Below, piece by piece: positions 41,494-51,517 of a stretch of DNA of 64,000 nt; within the stretch, counting starts at the first letter, position 1, and the number at the start of each line of letters is the position of its first letter. The notes below the pieces were generated by a model. The model saw only the letters and a list, made by a program, of their open reading frames with translations. It was not told the DNA's origin and did no database searches. Source of the DNA: JBBQXK01 sp038209775 (lineage in GTDB: Bacteria; Pseudomonadota; Alphaproteobacteria; Rhodobacterales; Rhodobacteraceae); the NCBI GenBank assembly GCA_038209775.1, contig JBBQXK010000006.1:62001-126000 (forward strand), in the 5' to 3' direction. A program made the translations under genes and the position numbers.

Positions 41494-43557
41494 TCATAGC
41501 GCGGGCACCGTGTCGATTTCGAACTGCAGGATTGCGGGCGAGGGGCCGGTATCGTCTGCCTCATCCGACAGGCTGACGGCGGCGCGGGTGGTTTCGCCGA
41601 AACCCGCCTCTTTCAGCGCCTGTTTCAGCGCCGACGCATTGCCGCGCAGAAGGTCCACCGCGTCCTGTGCCAGAAAGCCCAGATCCTCGACCGCCGATTG
41701 CGGTTTCGCGGGCGTCATCACCAGGATCACCCGGTCACGGCCAAAGGCCGTATCGGTGACGCGCAACAGCCCCTGTTTCAGCGTATCGCCCGGTTGCAGG
41801 CGGCCCTTGAACATGTGGCTGATCGAAAAATCCGACCCCACGTACAGCACGTTCAGATCGACCGGCCCGTCGGTGGTGTTCGTGGCCTGAATATGCACCT
41901 CGTCATCGGGGATCAGGCGGGGCACGCCGGTGGTGTCCAGATCGTGCAGCGTCTTGTTCGCCGGGCTGCGGGTGCGCAGGCCGACCTCGACGCCGGTCTC
42001 ACCCCCGACCGCCGCCCCGAGTTTCAGCACGTTCAACGCCTTGGACATCCGCAACAGGGTGTCATCCAGCGCTTCGGCAAGTTCCGCCGGGGTCTTGTCG
42101 GCGGTGGACACCGATGGGGTGCGCGCAAGGTCATCCGCCAGCCCGGTTGACGGCAGGATCCACAGGGCATCGGGGCGCGGGCTGTCCGGGATCACCGCCA
42201 GCCGCAGATCGGCGTCCTCGCCCGCCGCGACAAAGGCGAGCCTCGGGCCCGCGCCATCGGTCAGCGCCGCCATCGCCGCCTGCAGTGCGCCTGCAGGCGC
42301 CGAGCCCGGTTCGGGCAGCGCCACCGTCAGCGAGAAGTCCAGCACCTCGCCCAGTTTGCGCAGGGTCAGACCCTTGGGAAGGTCCGCCGGAAGGTCCCCC
42401 ACCGGCGTGGCGGTTGCCGTGAAGGTCCCGACCTCGGTCACCTTCACCTTGGCAATGGCCGCCTCGGTGGGATCGGCAGCCGAGGCCATCACCGCCATCA
42501 CGGTGCCTTCGGTCAGGCCGTGCAGGGTGCCTGCGGGCAGGGTAAAGGTGCCGCCGTCAACCGTCGCGGGCCATTGCGCCACGCGGGGGGCGGCATCGCC
42601 CGAAAACGCGACCCGGTCCATGTCGCCCTCGAACAGGGGGGTCGAACGGGCCAGCGATTTCACCGCGTACTTGCGCAGCACCTCCTGGCTCAGTTGCGCA
42701 TAGGTGGCCCCGGGGTATTCGGCCAGGGTCTCGAACAGGGTCCATGTGAACACGCCCTGCGGCAGGCGCCCGGGCTTGCCGCGCGGCAGGTTGCGTTCGG
42801 GGGTCTGCTCGTTGGTTTGGGCGGCGAAAAAGGCCACCAGACTGCCGCCCTTGCCGCTGCCGGCAAGCGGCGCTTCGGGGCGGCTGCGGGGGTCTGCCGC
42901 GTTCTGCGGCACGGCGCGGCTGGTCACATCGTCCATCTGTTCCGCGGTCAGCCCAAGCGCCTCGGGTGGCAGCATGCGGGTGCGGACCTCTTCATCGCCC
43001 GACGGCGCGGCGCGGGTGACGGTGCCCGAGTGGCAACTGTCGAACACCACCCAGACATCCGCGCCCTTGGCCGTCAGCGCGTCCAGCATCGCCCCCACCT
43101 CGTCATCGACAAGGGCATTCTCGACATGGCCCACGTCATCGGACCACATCCCGATGTCCACCGGCAGGAACAACTCGTCCAGCCCGTCCAGCTCGGTCTC
43201 GGGGTTTGCCGCCGGGGCCTGCGTGCCGTGACCCGAGAAGTGGAGATAGACGAAATCGCCGGGCTGCACCTTGGCCGTCAGATCGGCAAACGCCCCCCGG
43301 ATCGCCGCCAGCGTCGGCGCGGGCGCGCCCTCGATCCCGTCGGCCAGCACGGTGACATTGGCCGCATCGAACGGGACCGGTGCTGCGGTGGTCAGATAGG
43401 TCTGCACCAATGCCACATCATTGGCCGGGCCTTTCAGCCAGTATTGTTCCTTGAGCCCCGGATAGGTGTTGGCCCCCACCAGTATCGCATAATTCTCACG
43501 CGCCATCACCGGCAGGGCGATCAGCAACAGCGCTGTTGTCAGCATCAGGTGGCGCAT
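41494..43557 (-). CDS. Secreted caspase-like peptidase (metacaspase, family C14)
   Basis: A 687-residue exported protein. A signal peptide (to about residue 19) precedes the caspase fold, beginning ENYAILVGANTYPG. The catalytic dyad is His110 in YLHFSGHGTQ and Cys175 in VVFDSCHSGT, both intact. After about residue 330 lies a beta-rich second part with an ADLRLAVIPDSPRPDALWIL-type block and a DUF4384-like end (DDEVHIQATNTTDGPVDLNVLYVGSDFSISHMFKGRLQPGD). Bacterial metacaspases cleave after Arg/Lys and are linked to stress or cell death. It is followed upstream by a small exported partner and is divergent from an HtrA/two-component cluster. Confidence 0.9.
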   Translation of the reverse strand: MRHLMLTTALLLIALPVMARENYAILVGANTYPGLKEQYWLKGPANDVALVQTYLTTAAPVPFDAANVTVLADGIEGAPAPTLAAIRGAFADLTAKVQPGDFVYLHFSGHGTQAPAANPETELDGLDELFLPVDIGMWSDDVGHVENALVDDEVGAMLDALTAKGADVWVVFDSCHSGTVTRAAPSGDEEVRTRMLPPEALGLTAEQMDDVTSRAVPQNAADPRSRPEAPLAGSGKGGSLVAFFAAQTNEQTPERNLPRGKPGRLPQGVFTWTLFETLAEYPGATYAQLSQEVLRKYAVKSLARSTPLFEGDMDRVAFSGDAAPRVAQWPATVDGGTFTLPAGTLHGLTEGTVMAVMASAADPTEAAIAKVKVTEVGTFTATATPVGDLPADLPKGLTLRKLGEVLDFSLTVALPEPGSAPAGALQAAMAALTDGAGPRLAFVAAGEDADLRLAVIPDSPRPDALWILPSTGLADDLARTPSVSTADKTPAELAEALDDTLLRMSKALNVLKLGAAVGGETGVEVGLRTRSPANKTLHDLDTTGVPRLIPDDEVHIQATNTTDGPVDLNVLYVGSDFSISHMFKGRLQPGDTLKQGLLRVTDTAFGRDRVILVMTPAKPQSAVEDLGFLAQDAVDLLRGNASALKQALKEAGFGETTRAAVSLSDEADDTGPSPAILQFEIDTVPAL

Positions 43558-43570
43558 GGTCCGGTCCCCT

Positions 43571-44194
43571 TCAGTTGGTCATCAGGGCATAGCCGGTGCC
43601 CGACCCACCCTTGTTCTGCACCGTCAGGGTAAACGCCCCCGCCGCATCGGGCCGCCAGCCACAATAGGCGATGTGGCTGACATCAGTATCGGCACAGACC
43701 AGTCGCCCCTGCGCATCGGTCACCGACAGGTTCAGGTCGACCGATGACTGCGCCTCGATATAGACCTCGGCATACTCGCCGCCTTTGAAGTCGATGTTGC
43801 GATAGTTGTCGGTCTTGCCGCCGGACAGCTTGCCGATGTTGTAGACCGGCCCAGAGGCCACACCCTTGGTGGCCTCGGCGCGCAGGTCGTCGATCAGACC
43901 CAAGAGGGCGTCATCCCCCTCGGCCAGTTCCGCGGCGGCGTCGGCCATCGTGGCCCATCCCAGCGGGGCGTCACTGCCCGGCTCACCGCCATCCGCCGCC
44001 CGCTCGACAGGTTCCGGCGCGATGGATTTGCGCAACCGAGCGGCGGCCAGCATCAGGACGGGGTCGGCAGTCTGGACGCCGGCGTCGAAAACCCGCGCCG
44101 ACAGGGCGGCGGTCTGGACGGGTGTCAACGGCTCGGCCACCACGGGCAGGGCGCAGGCGAAGGTCACAAGGGCGGCGGGCAAGAGGCGCAGCAT
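43571..44194 (-). CDS. Exported protein encoded with the metacaspase
   Basis: A 207-residue protein with a signal peptide (ALVTFACALPVVAEP, cleavage near residue 20), a helical region to about 115 and a C-terminal beta-sandwich of about 85 residues (AEVYIEAQSSVDLNLSVTDAQGRLVCADTDVSHIAYCGWRPDAAGAFTLTVQNKGG). This looks like the bacterial pre-peptidase C-terminal type of fold, with two cysteines that could pair. Its stop is 13 bases before the metacaspase start, so the two are co-transcribed and it is likely a partner, inhibitor or substrate-targeting factor. No named family recognised. Confidence 0.75.
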   Translation of the reverse strand: MLRLLPAALVTFACALPVVAEPLTPVQTAALSARVFDAGVQTADPVLMLAAARLRKSIAPEPVERAADGGEPGSDAPLGWATMADAAAELAEGDDALLGLIDDLRAEATKGVASGPVYNIGKLSGGKTDNYRNIDFKGGEYAEVYIEAQSSVDLNLSVTDAQGRLVCADTDVSHIAYCGWRPDAAGAFTLTVQNKGGSGTGYALMTN

Positions 44195-44403
44195 GGGGTC
44201 GGGTCCTTTCGGTCGGGCCGGGTACAGCCGCACCATGGAACAAGGGGCTGCCCGCTGTAAACGCTTGTTTTTTCCATGACGGCCTTTGTCATGTGATCCC
44301 GGCGGGCGGGCCTGATAGCACATCGTCACGGCAGAATGACCGGATTGCCGACGCCCTGACCAGCCGGGCGACACGCCTCTGGTTCCGAACGAAAGGACTT
44401 TTC

Positions 44404-45726
44404 ATGATGACCCGCCACCCCGCCGGACACACCATTTTGCAGCCACTCCTCCGGGTGATGCTGGCGCTTTTGCTGCTGACCGCCATCGCAGCCCTTTCCC
44501 CCGCCCGCGCCGCCCCCACGATGGATGACGCCATGGCGCGCGTGTTCGTGGTGCGCAGCGACGATGCGGCGGACAGGTTTCTGGGGTCGGCTTTCCTGTG
44601 GGGCGCGGGCGAGGTGGCGGTAACCAATGCGCATGTAACCGGCGATGCCGACAGCGTGCGGCTGGTAGACCTGACCGGCCAAGTGCAGACCGCCCGGGTG
44701 ATCGGCCGGGATGCCGTGCGCGATGTGGCGGTGCTGTCGGTCAGCCCCGGGATGACCGGCCTTGAACCCGGGCCGGTGCCGCCCCTTGGCGCGCCGGTCT
44801 GGGCACTTGGGGCGCCCCTCGGGTTGGACTTCACGCTGACGCAAGGCATGGTGTCGGCATCCGCGCGGCAGGTCGAGGCGGCGGTGCCCTTGCGCCTGTT
44901 GCAGCATGATGCGGCGGTCAATCCCGGGTCGTCGGGCGGGCCGCTGATTGATGCGCAGGGCCGGGTGGTCGGCATGAACAGCCGCATCGCGGACGGGTCG
45001 CGGCACTATGTGGGTGTGTCCTTTGCCATCGCAGCCCCGGATCTGGCGGCCATCATCGACGGCCTGATCGATGAGACCCTGCTGCCGATGCCCGACCTCG
45101 GCCTGCACCTGCGCCCCATGTCGCGCCAGATCGCACAGGCGCTTGGCCGGCCCGAGGGTGGTATCCTTGTCGACCGCGTCGCACCCGGCAGCATTGCCGG
45201 CCGCGCCGGAATTGTGGCCGGCGATATCCTTGAGGCCGCCGGTGGCAAGCCGCTCGGCATCCCCGGTGACCTTGCATTTGCCGTCGATGACGCCCTTCCG
45301 ACGGCAAACATGCCGGTCACGCTGTGGCGGGTGGGGTCGACGGTCGATGTGATCCTGACCTTCGAAACCCCGCCGACGGCCCTTGCCCTGCGCGACATCG
45401 GCACGGCACCCGCCCGAATTGCATCCTACCGGCTGGACAGGCTGGGCATCACGCTGGACGATAGCGGGCGGGTCACCGACATCACGGTCAACAGCCCGGC
45501 CCTTTTTGCAGGCCTCATCCCCGGCGACCGCATCACGCACCTGAATGGTGCCGCACTGGATGCGCAGGCGCTGCGCGCCCTTGCGATCACCGCCCCCGCA
45601 CTGCTGCTGATCGTGCGGAACGGCGGCACCACGTTGCACCTGATGCTGGACCCCTGGGATACCGGCGACGGCATTCGCCCCGTCGGCGGCGCGAATGTGC
45701 TTGACCCCGACGTGGTCGTGTTCTGA
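44404..45726 (+). CDS. HtrA/DegP-like periplasmic serine protease with PDZ domains
   Basis: A 440-residue exported protease. Signal peptide to about residue 37. The catalytic triad is present: His77 in VAVTNAHVTG, Asp107 in DAVRDVAVL and Ser177 in NPGSSGGPL. A PDZ domain follows at about 235-310 (LGLHLRPMSRQIAQAL, GRAGIVAGDILEAAGGKPLG) and a second, weaker one near 345-410 (LGITLDDSGRVTDITV, AGLIPGDRITHLNGAAL). AAAGGA sits upstream of the ATG. A response regulator begins 21 bases later, which suggests an envelope-stress unit. Confidence 0.9.
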   Translation: MMTRHPAGHTILQPLLRVMLALLLLTAIAALSPARAAPTMDDAMARVFVVRSDDAADRFLGSAFLWGAGEVAVTNAHVTGDADSVRLVDLTGQVQTARVIGRDAVRDVAVLSVSPGMTGLEPGPVPPLGAPVWALGAPLGLDFTLTQGMVSASARQVEAAVPLRLLQHDAAVNPGSSGGPLIDAQGRVVGMNSRIADGSRHYVGVSFAIAAPDLAAIIDGLIDETLLPMPDLGLHLRPMSRQIAQALGRPEGGILVDRVAPGSIAGRAGIVAGDILEAAGGKPLGIPGDLAFAVDDALPTANMPVTLWRVGSTVDVILTFETPPTALALRDIGTAPARIASYRLDRLGITLDDSGRVTDITVNSPALFAGLIPGDRITHLNGAALDAQALRALAITAPALLLIVRNGGTTLHLMLDPWDTGDGIRPVGGANVLDPDVVVF

Positions 45727-45747
45727 CATCGGCAACCGGAGAGCCCC

Positions 45748-46458
45748 ATGCCCGAAATGCCCGCCCCCACCCCCCGCATCCTGGTCATCGAGGATGATCC
45801 CGATACCGCCACGGCCATCGCCACCGAAATCACCGCCCTTGGCTGCACCCCCGTGATCGCCACCACCCTGCCCGACGGGATACGGGCCGCCACCTCGCAC
45901 CCCGCCGTGATCGTGCTGGACCGGATGCTGCCCGGCGGTGACGGGGTCGAGGCCATCGCCGCCCTGCGCGCCGACGGATCGCAGGCGCTAATCCTGGTGC
46001 TGTCGGCCCTTGGCCGCGCCGCACAAAGGGTCGAGGGGCTGGACAAGGGGGCCGACGACTATCTGGCCAAACCGTTTGAGCCTGGCGAACTGCGTGCCCG
46101 CCTGCGCGCCCTGCTGCGCCGCGCGACGATGCAGGGGGCGGATAACGACATGCTGGCATTGGGGTCTGTGGTGATCCGCATGAAGGCGCGCACGGTGCAT
46201 GTGGGGCAAACGCATGTGCCCGTCAGCCCGCGCGAATTTGACCTCATTACCTTCTTTGCCCGCAACGCGGGGCATGTCGTGACGCGGATGCAGTTGCTGG
46301 AACAGGTCTGGAACCTGCACTTCGATCCCGGCACCAACGTGGTTGACGTCCACGTTGGCCGCCTGCGCCGCAAGCTGGAAGAGGTCGCAGGCCACCCCCT
46401 GTTCCAGACCGCGCGCGGCGAGGGGTACATCTTCGCCCCCCTGCCCCCGACGCCGTGA
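45748..46458 (+). CDS. OmpR-family response regulator
   Basis: A 236-residue two-component regulator. The receiver domain (residues 10-120) has acidic residues in VIEDDPDT, the phospho-acceptor Asp in VIVLDRMLPGGDG near residue 55, Ser in LVLSALGR and Lys in DDYLAKPFEPGEL. The OmpR-type winged helix (135-232) includes PVSPREFDLITFFARNAGHVV, VDVHVGRLRRKLE and TARGEGYIF. The first gene downstream of the HtrA-like protease; its kinase overlaps by three bases. Targets are unknown but may include the adjacent protease and metacaspase promoters. Confidence 0.95.
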   Translation: MPEMPAPTPRILVIEDDPDTATAIATEITALGCTPVIATTLPDGIRAATSHPAVIVLDRMLPGGDGVEAIAALRADGSQALILVLSALGRAAQRVEGLDKGADDYLAKPFEPGELRARLRALLRRATMQGADNDMLALGSVVIRMKARTVHVGQTHVPVSPREFDLITFFARNAGHVVTRMQLLEQVWNLHFDPGTNVVDVHVGRLRRKLEEVAGHPLFQTARGEGYIFAPLPPTP

Positions 46459-47771
46459 AGGCGCGCGCCACCCTTCGGCTGGCAGCAGTCGTGGCTCTGG
46501 CCGTGACGGTGCTGTCCTTTGCGGGCATGGCCCTGCAATACCGGCTGGTGGAAACCCGGCTGATGGCCGGGGCACAGGCACTGCTGGCCGCCGATCTGGA
46601 CGGTTTCTCGGCGCTTTATGACCAGCGGCGCATCATCGCACTGCGCCAGGCCATCGAATACCGCGCCGCCGCCGGGGGCGAGACGGCAGGTGAGATGCTG
46701 CTGCTGCAGGACCGGCAGGGCACCACACTGGCCGGCACCCGCGCCGACTGGCCCGCTGACCTGCCGGTGCTGGGCGACGGGTTCACCACCGACGCCTCAC
46801 AGGTATTCACCCAAGGGGGAACCCGCTGGCTGGGCGTCGCGCGCACCCTGCCGGGGGGGTTTCCGCTGTTGGTGGCGCGCTCGCTTGGCCCCACCGACCA
46901 GACCCTGACCACCCTGCGCCGTGCCATCCTTGCCATCACCTGCGGCATGCTTGCGGCGGGGGCGGCGGTGGGCTGGTGGGCCGCGCGCGGTGTCATGGGC
47001 CGGATCGGGCGGGTCAATGCGCTGGCCGACCGGGTGGCGGCGGGTGACCTGTCCGCCCGCCTGCCCGGCCCACCCACCGCCGACGAATTCGGCCTCTTGG
47101 AAACCCACGTCCACGCCATGCTTGACCGGATCGAGGCGCTGAACCGCGCCACCCACCGCCTATCAGACAGCATCGCGCACGAACTGCGCACCCCCCTCAC
47201 CCGCCTGTCCCACAGACTGGCGCGGATGGACGGGACCGAGGCCCTGCGCGCCGACCTTCACGATGCCGTCCGGGTGTTCGATGCGCTGCTGGACATCAGC
47301 CGCGCCGAGGCCGATCAGGGCCATGGCGGCGGCCTGATCCCGGTGGACCTGACCACCCTTGCTGCCGAAGTGGCCGACCTCTATGCGCCATCAGCCGAGG
47401 ACAAGGGCCTGCACTTGATCACCGCTCTGACCCCCGGCGTCACCGTTCTGGGCGACCGCACCCTGATCGGGCAGGCCATCGCCAACCTGATCGACAACGC
47501 CGTGAAATACTGTGCCGACGGCGATACCATCACCCTCACCCTGACCCCCGCACGCGTGCTGTCCGTCGCCGACACCGGCCCCGGCCTGCCCCCCGCGATC
47601 CGGGCCGAGGCGTTTGACCGTTTCGTCCGGGGTGCCCCGCACGCGGGCGTCAAGGGCCACGGCCTTGGCCTGACCCTTGTGCGCGCCATCGCCACCCGCC
47701 ACGGCGCACGGCTGGTGGTGCCCGACACCGCCCGCGGCTTTACGGTCGAGATGCACTGGCCCGCCGCCTGA
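46455..47771 (+). CDS. Sensor histidine kinase
   Basis: A 438-residue membrane kinase. Helix 1 spans about 8-28, a periplasmic sensor of about 120 residues follows, and helix 2 spans 155-177. A HAMP segment (MGRIGRVNALADRVAAGDLSARL) leads into the dimerisation domain, with phospho-His in SIAHELRTPLTRL near residue 243. The ATPase domain has the N-box LIDNAVKYC, G1 SVADTGPGLP and G2 VKGHGLGLTLVRAIATRHGA. It begins with GTG overlapping the regulator's stop. The sensor domain is not one that I can name; the link to periplasmic proteases suggests envelope sensing. Confidence 0.94.
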   Translation: MKARATLRLAAVVALAVTVLSFAGMALQYRLVETRLMAGAQALLAADLDGFSALYDQRRIIALRQAIEYRAAAGGETAGEMLLLQDRQGTTLAGTRADWPADLPVLGDGFTTDASQVFTQGGTRWLGVARTLPGGFPLLVARSLGPTDQTLTTLRRAILAITCGMLAAGAAVGWWAARGVMGRIGRVNALADRVAAGDLSARLPGPPTADEFGLLETHVHAMLDRIEALNRATHRLSDSIAHELRTPLTRLSHRLARMDGTEALRADLHDAVRVFDALLDISRAEADQGHGGGLIPVDLTTLAAEVADLYAPSAEDKGLHLITALTPGVTVLGDRTLIGQAIANLIDNAVKYCADGDTITLTLTPARVLSVADTGPGLPPAIRAEAFDRFVRGAPHAGVKGHGLGLTLVRAIATRHGARLVVPDTARGFTVEMHWPAA

Positions 47772-47777
47772 GCCCCC

Positions 47778-50700
47778 TCAGAGGTCTTCCAGAATCCGCA
47801 CCCCCGGAAACGACTTGATCGCCGCCCGCACCTTGGGCGTCACCGGATAGGGCTGCGGCAATTCCACATCCACCTCTTCGCCCGTCGCAGGCACCAGCAT
47901 GCACAGCCGCACCGGCGCGCGTGACCGCCCGCCCTCGGCCAAAGTCCGCGCCAACAGCGTGGCCAGCGGCGCCAACGCCTCGGGCCCCGCCACGTGGATG
48001 CGCACCCCGGTCGCCCCCGCCTCTTCGGCAATCGCATCCGCCGACGCCACCGACCGCGCCAAGAGTTTCAGCGTCTCACCCTCCATCGTGGCCTCGGCGG
48101 TGATGACCACGTTCTTGCCCGGTTCTAGCAAATCACGCGCCGCATCCAGCACGTCCGAGAACACCGTCACCTCATAGGCCCCGGTCGGATCGGACAGCGC
48201 CACAAAGGCATAGCGGTTGCCCCGCGCCGATTTCTTTTCCTGCCGGTTGGCCACCGCCCCCGCCATCTTGGCCACCAGCGGGCCTTGGGCTGCCGCACGC
48301 GTCACCTCGGCCAGCGTCTTGACATCGCGGCGGCGCAAGGCCCCCATCGCATCGTCCAGGGGGTGGCCCGACAGGTAGAACCCGATGGCCGCCTGCTCCT
48401 GCGTCAGCCGCTCGATGGTCAGCCAGTCATCGCGAAACGGGATGCGCGGTTCGGGAATATCGGTGCCGCCTTCGCCGAACAGCCCGCCCTGCGCCGACGC
48501 CTTCGCCTCATGCACCGCCGCCGAATACGCGACCAGCGCATCCAGCCCCTCGAACACCCGCGCGCGGTTGCGGTCCAGCACATCGAACGCGCCCGCCCGC
48601 GCCAGCATCTCCAACGGGCGCTTGCCGACGCGTTTCAGATCCACCCTGCGCGCCACGTCGAAAAGCGTGGCAAAGGGCCGCCCGCCCCGCCCCGCAACGA
48701 TCATCTTCATCGCCTCGACACCGACGTTCTTCAGCGCCCCAAGGCCATAGACAACCGCCCCGTCCCGCACCGAAAACAGCGCCTCGCCCGCGTTCACGCA
48801 AGGGGCCACAATCGCAATCTCCAGCCTTTTCCGAACCTCCTCCGCATATTCCGCCAGCTTGTCGGTCAGGTGGATATCGCAGTTCATCACTGCCGCCATG
48901 AACTCGACCGGATGGTTCGCCTTCAGCCACGCCGTCTGATAGCTGACCACGGCATAGGCCGCCGCGTGCGATTTGTTGAACCCGTAGTCCGCAAACTTCT
49001 CCAAAAGGTCAAAGACCTCACCCGCCTTGTCGCGAGTAACCCCGTTCCCCATCGCCCCTTCGATGAACTTTGGACGCTCCTTCGCCATCTCGGCCGCGAT
49101 CTTCTTGCCCATGGCCCGGCGCAACAGGTCGGCCCCGCCAAGGCTGTACCCCGCCATGACCTGCGCAATCTCCATCACCTGTTCCTGATAAACGATGATG
49201 CCTTGCGTCTCTTTCAGGATATGGTCGATGGACGGGTGCAGGCTTTCCATCGGACGCAGGCCGTTCTTCACCTCGCAATAGACCGGGATGTTCGCCATAG
49301 GCCCAGGCCGGTACAGCGCCACCAAGGCCACGATATCCTCGATGCAGGTCGGCTTCATCCGACGCAGTGCATCCATCATGCCGCTGCTTTCCACCTGAAA
49401 CACCGCCACCGTGCGGGCACTGGCGTACAGCGCATAGGATTTCGCGTCGTCCAGCGGGATGCGGTCGATATCCACCTCAACCCCCCGCAGGCGCAACAGG
49501 TCAATCGCCCCCTTGATGACCGTCAGCGTCTTCATGCCCAGAAAGTCGAACTTCACCAACCCCGCCGCCTCGACCCATTTCATGTTGAACTGGGTCGCGG
49601 GCATGTCCGACCGGGGGTCCTGGTACAAAGGCACCAGCTCATCCAAAGGCCGGTCGCCGATCACCACCCCTGCCGCATGGGTCGATGCGTTCCGCAACAG
49701 CCCCTCAAGCGCCGCCGCATAGTCCAAGAGACGCCCCACCACCTCCTCTTTCGCCGCCTCCCGCAGTCGCGGCTCGTCGGCCAAGGCCTTGGTGATCGAC
49801 ACCGGCTTGACCCCCTCGACCGGGATCATCTTCGACAGCCGGTCCACCTGACCATAGGGCAATTGCAAAACCCGCCCCACATCGCGGACCGCAGCCTTGG
49901 ACAGAAGCGCGCCAAAGGTGATGATCTGCCCCACCCGGTCACGCCCGTACTTGCCCTGCACATAGGTGATGACCTCTTCCCGCCGGTCCATGCAGAAATC
50001 GATGTCGAAATCGGGCATCGAAACCCGCTCGGGGTTCAGGAACCGCTCGAACAGCAGGCCATAGGCCAAAGGGTCCAGATCGGTGATGGTCAGCGCATAG
50101 GCGACCAGCGACCCCGCCCCCGACCCCCGCCCCGGGCCGACCGGGATGCCCTGCTTCTTGGCCCACTGGATGAAATCGGCCACGATCAGGAAATACCCCG
50201 GGAACCCCATCTGCTCGATGATCTTCAACTCGAAGTCCAGCCGCGCCTCATACGCCTCCAGCGTCACCGCATGCGGGATCACCGCCAACCTTGCCGCCAG
50301 CCCCGCCCGCGCCTGCCTGCGCAACTCCTCCACCTCGTCATCGGCGAACTTCGGCAGGATCGGCGCACGCTTCTGCGCCGCATAGGCGCAACGGCGGGCA
50401 ATCTCGACCGTGTTCTCGACCGCCTCGGGAAGGTCGGCAAACAGCGCGCACATCTCGGCCTCGGACTTGAGGTGATGCGCCGGCGTCAGGCGGCGGCGGG
50501 GGGTCTGCTGGTCGACATAGGCGCCCTCGGCAATGCAGATCAGCGCGTCATGCGCCTGATACATCGCGGCTTTCGGGAAATAGACATCGTTCGTCGCCAC
50601 CAGCGGCAGGCCCATGTCATAGGCCAGCGCGATCATCGCACCTTCCGTCGCCCGCTCGACCGCAGGCAATTGGCCCGCCTCATCGGGATGACGCTGCACC

Positions 50701-51221
50701 TCGACATAGCAGCGCCCCGCAAACGCCGCCGCCAACCGCTCCAGCGCCGCACGGGCCTTGACTTCTTGCCCCGCCTCCAGATGCCGCCCGACCGGGCCGC
50801 CCGCCCCCCCCGTCAGGCAGATCAGCCCCCCGGCATGGGCCGACAACTGGTCCCAGGTCACCTGCGGCACCTGGCCCCCCGTTCCGATGTACAGGCACGA
50901 GTTCAGCTTCAGAAGGTTCAGATACCCCGCCTCGGACTGCGCCAGCAGAACCACCGGCGCCGGCACCCGAGGCCGCTCGCCCGGCTGCACCGGGTCAAAC
51001 CCCAGCGCCACCTGACACCCCAGGATCGGCTGCACCCCCGCGCCTACGGCCACGGTCGAAAACTCCAGCGCCGCGAACATGTTGTTGGTGTCGGTCACCG
51101 CCACCGCCGGAACACCGGCCTTGGCGGTCAGGTCCACCAGCTTTTTCACCGGCACCGCACCCTCCAGCAGCGAATGCTCGGTATGGACGCGCAGATGGAT
51201 GAATCGCGGGGCTTTGGACAT
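47778..51221 (-). CDS. dnaE: DNA polymerase III alpha subunit
   Basis: A 1147-residue replicative polymerase. The PHP domain opens the protein (FIHLRVHTEHSLLEGAV), and the palm has PDFDIDFCMDRREEVITYV near residue 400, carrying catalytic aspartates of the C-family polymerases, plus VGPGRGSGAGSLVAYAL near 360. The thumb/fingers include RRAMGKKIAAEM and NKSHAAAYAVVSYQTAWLKANHPVEFMAA, and an OB-fold lies near 1000. The length is normal for DnaE1. Codons are C-rich. The 3 kb antisense open frame opposite it is a shadow. It is divergent from xdhA. Confidence 0.97.
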   Translation of the reverse strand: MSKAPRFIHLRVHTEHSLLEGAVPVKKLVDLTAKAGVPAVAVTDTNNMFAALEFSTVAVGAGVQPILGCQVALGFDPVQPGERPRVPAPVVLLAQSEAGYLNLLKLNSCLYIGTGGQVPQVTWDQLSAHAGGLICLTGGAGGPVGRHLEAGQEVKARAALERLAAAFAGRCYVEVQRHPDEAGQLPAVERATEGAMIALAYDMGLPLVATNDVYFPKAAMYQAHDALICIAEGAYVDQQTPRRRLTPAHHLKSEAEMCALFADLPEAVENTVEIARRCAYAAQKRAPILPKFADDEVEELRRQARAGLAARLAVIPHAVTLEAYEARLDFELKIIEQMGFPGYFLIVADFIQWAKKQGIPVGPGRGSGAGSLVAYALTITDLDPLAYGLLFERFLNPERVSMPDFDIDFCMDRREEVITYVQGKYGRDRVGQIITFGALLSKAAVRDVGRVLQLPYGQVDRLSKMIPVEGVKPVSITKALADEPRLREAAKEEVVGRLLDYAAALEGLLRNASTHAAGVVIGDRPLDELVPLYQDPRSDMPATQFNMKWVEAAGLVKFDFLGMKTLTVIKGAIDLLRLRGVEVDIDRIPLDDAKSYALYASARTVAVFQVESSGMMDALRRMKPTCIEDIVALVALYRPGPMANIPVYCEVKNGLRPMESLHPSIDHILKETQGIIVYQEQVMEIAQVMAGYSLGGADLLRRAMGKKIAAEMAKERPKFIEGAMGNGVTRDKAGEVFDLLEKFADYGFNKSHAAAYAVVSYQTAWLKANHPVEFMAAVMNCDIHLTDKLAEYAEEVRKRLEIAIVAPCVNAGEALFSVRDGAVVYGLGALKNVGVEAMKMIVAGRGGRPFATLFDVARRVDLKRVGKRPLEMLARAGAFDVLDRNRARVFEGLDALVAYSAAVHEAKASAQGGLFGEGGTDIPEPRIPFRDDWLTIERLTQEQAAIGFYLSGHPLDDAMGALRRRDVKTLAEVTRAAAQGPLVAKMAGAVANRQEKKSARGNRYAFVALSDPTGAYEVTVFSDVLDAARDLLEPGKNVVITAEATMEGETLKLLARSVASADAIAEEAGATGVRIHVAGPEALAPLATLLARTLAEGGRSRAPVRLCMLVPATGEEVDVELPQPYPVTPKVRAAIKSFPGVRILEDL

Positions 51222-51517
51222 GGCCGCACCCTACCCGCCCCCGCATCCGCCGCAAGGGTGGCCGTGCCTTTGCCCCCACGCCACGGGTCCGTCATTCTGC
51301 CCTTATTTCGCGCAAACCCCGCCCATTATTCCGGCAAAAGGCGAAAGTGCTTCGCCCCTGCCGCCAAACGTTCCGCTTGCCTTGTGGGCAGGGCACGGGC
51401 TTCATGCTTGACAGGGAGCGGGTGTGAAAACCCGGGGGGTACAGGGATCGCTTTACGCCGCATCGGGCGGTCCTTGGGCATTGCCTCGAACGAGGAGAAG
51501 GCGGCGCAGGTTTGCAA
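51222..51517. other. dnaE–xdhA divergent intergenic region
   Basis: The 296-base gap contains TTGACA at 51409-51414 facing xdhA, but no convincing -10 box 16-18 bases later, and a CGGGTGTGAAAACCCG hairpin in that spot. No open frame longer than a few dozen codons and no repeat copy were found. The promoters of both genes must lie here but cannot be placed firmly. Confidence 0.4.

Noticed and set aside
51409..51445. TTGACA near 51409 as a firm xdhA promoter
   Set aside because: No acceptable -10 element occurs 16-18 bases downstream, only a CGGGTGTGAAAACCCG hairpin.
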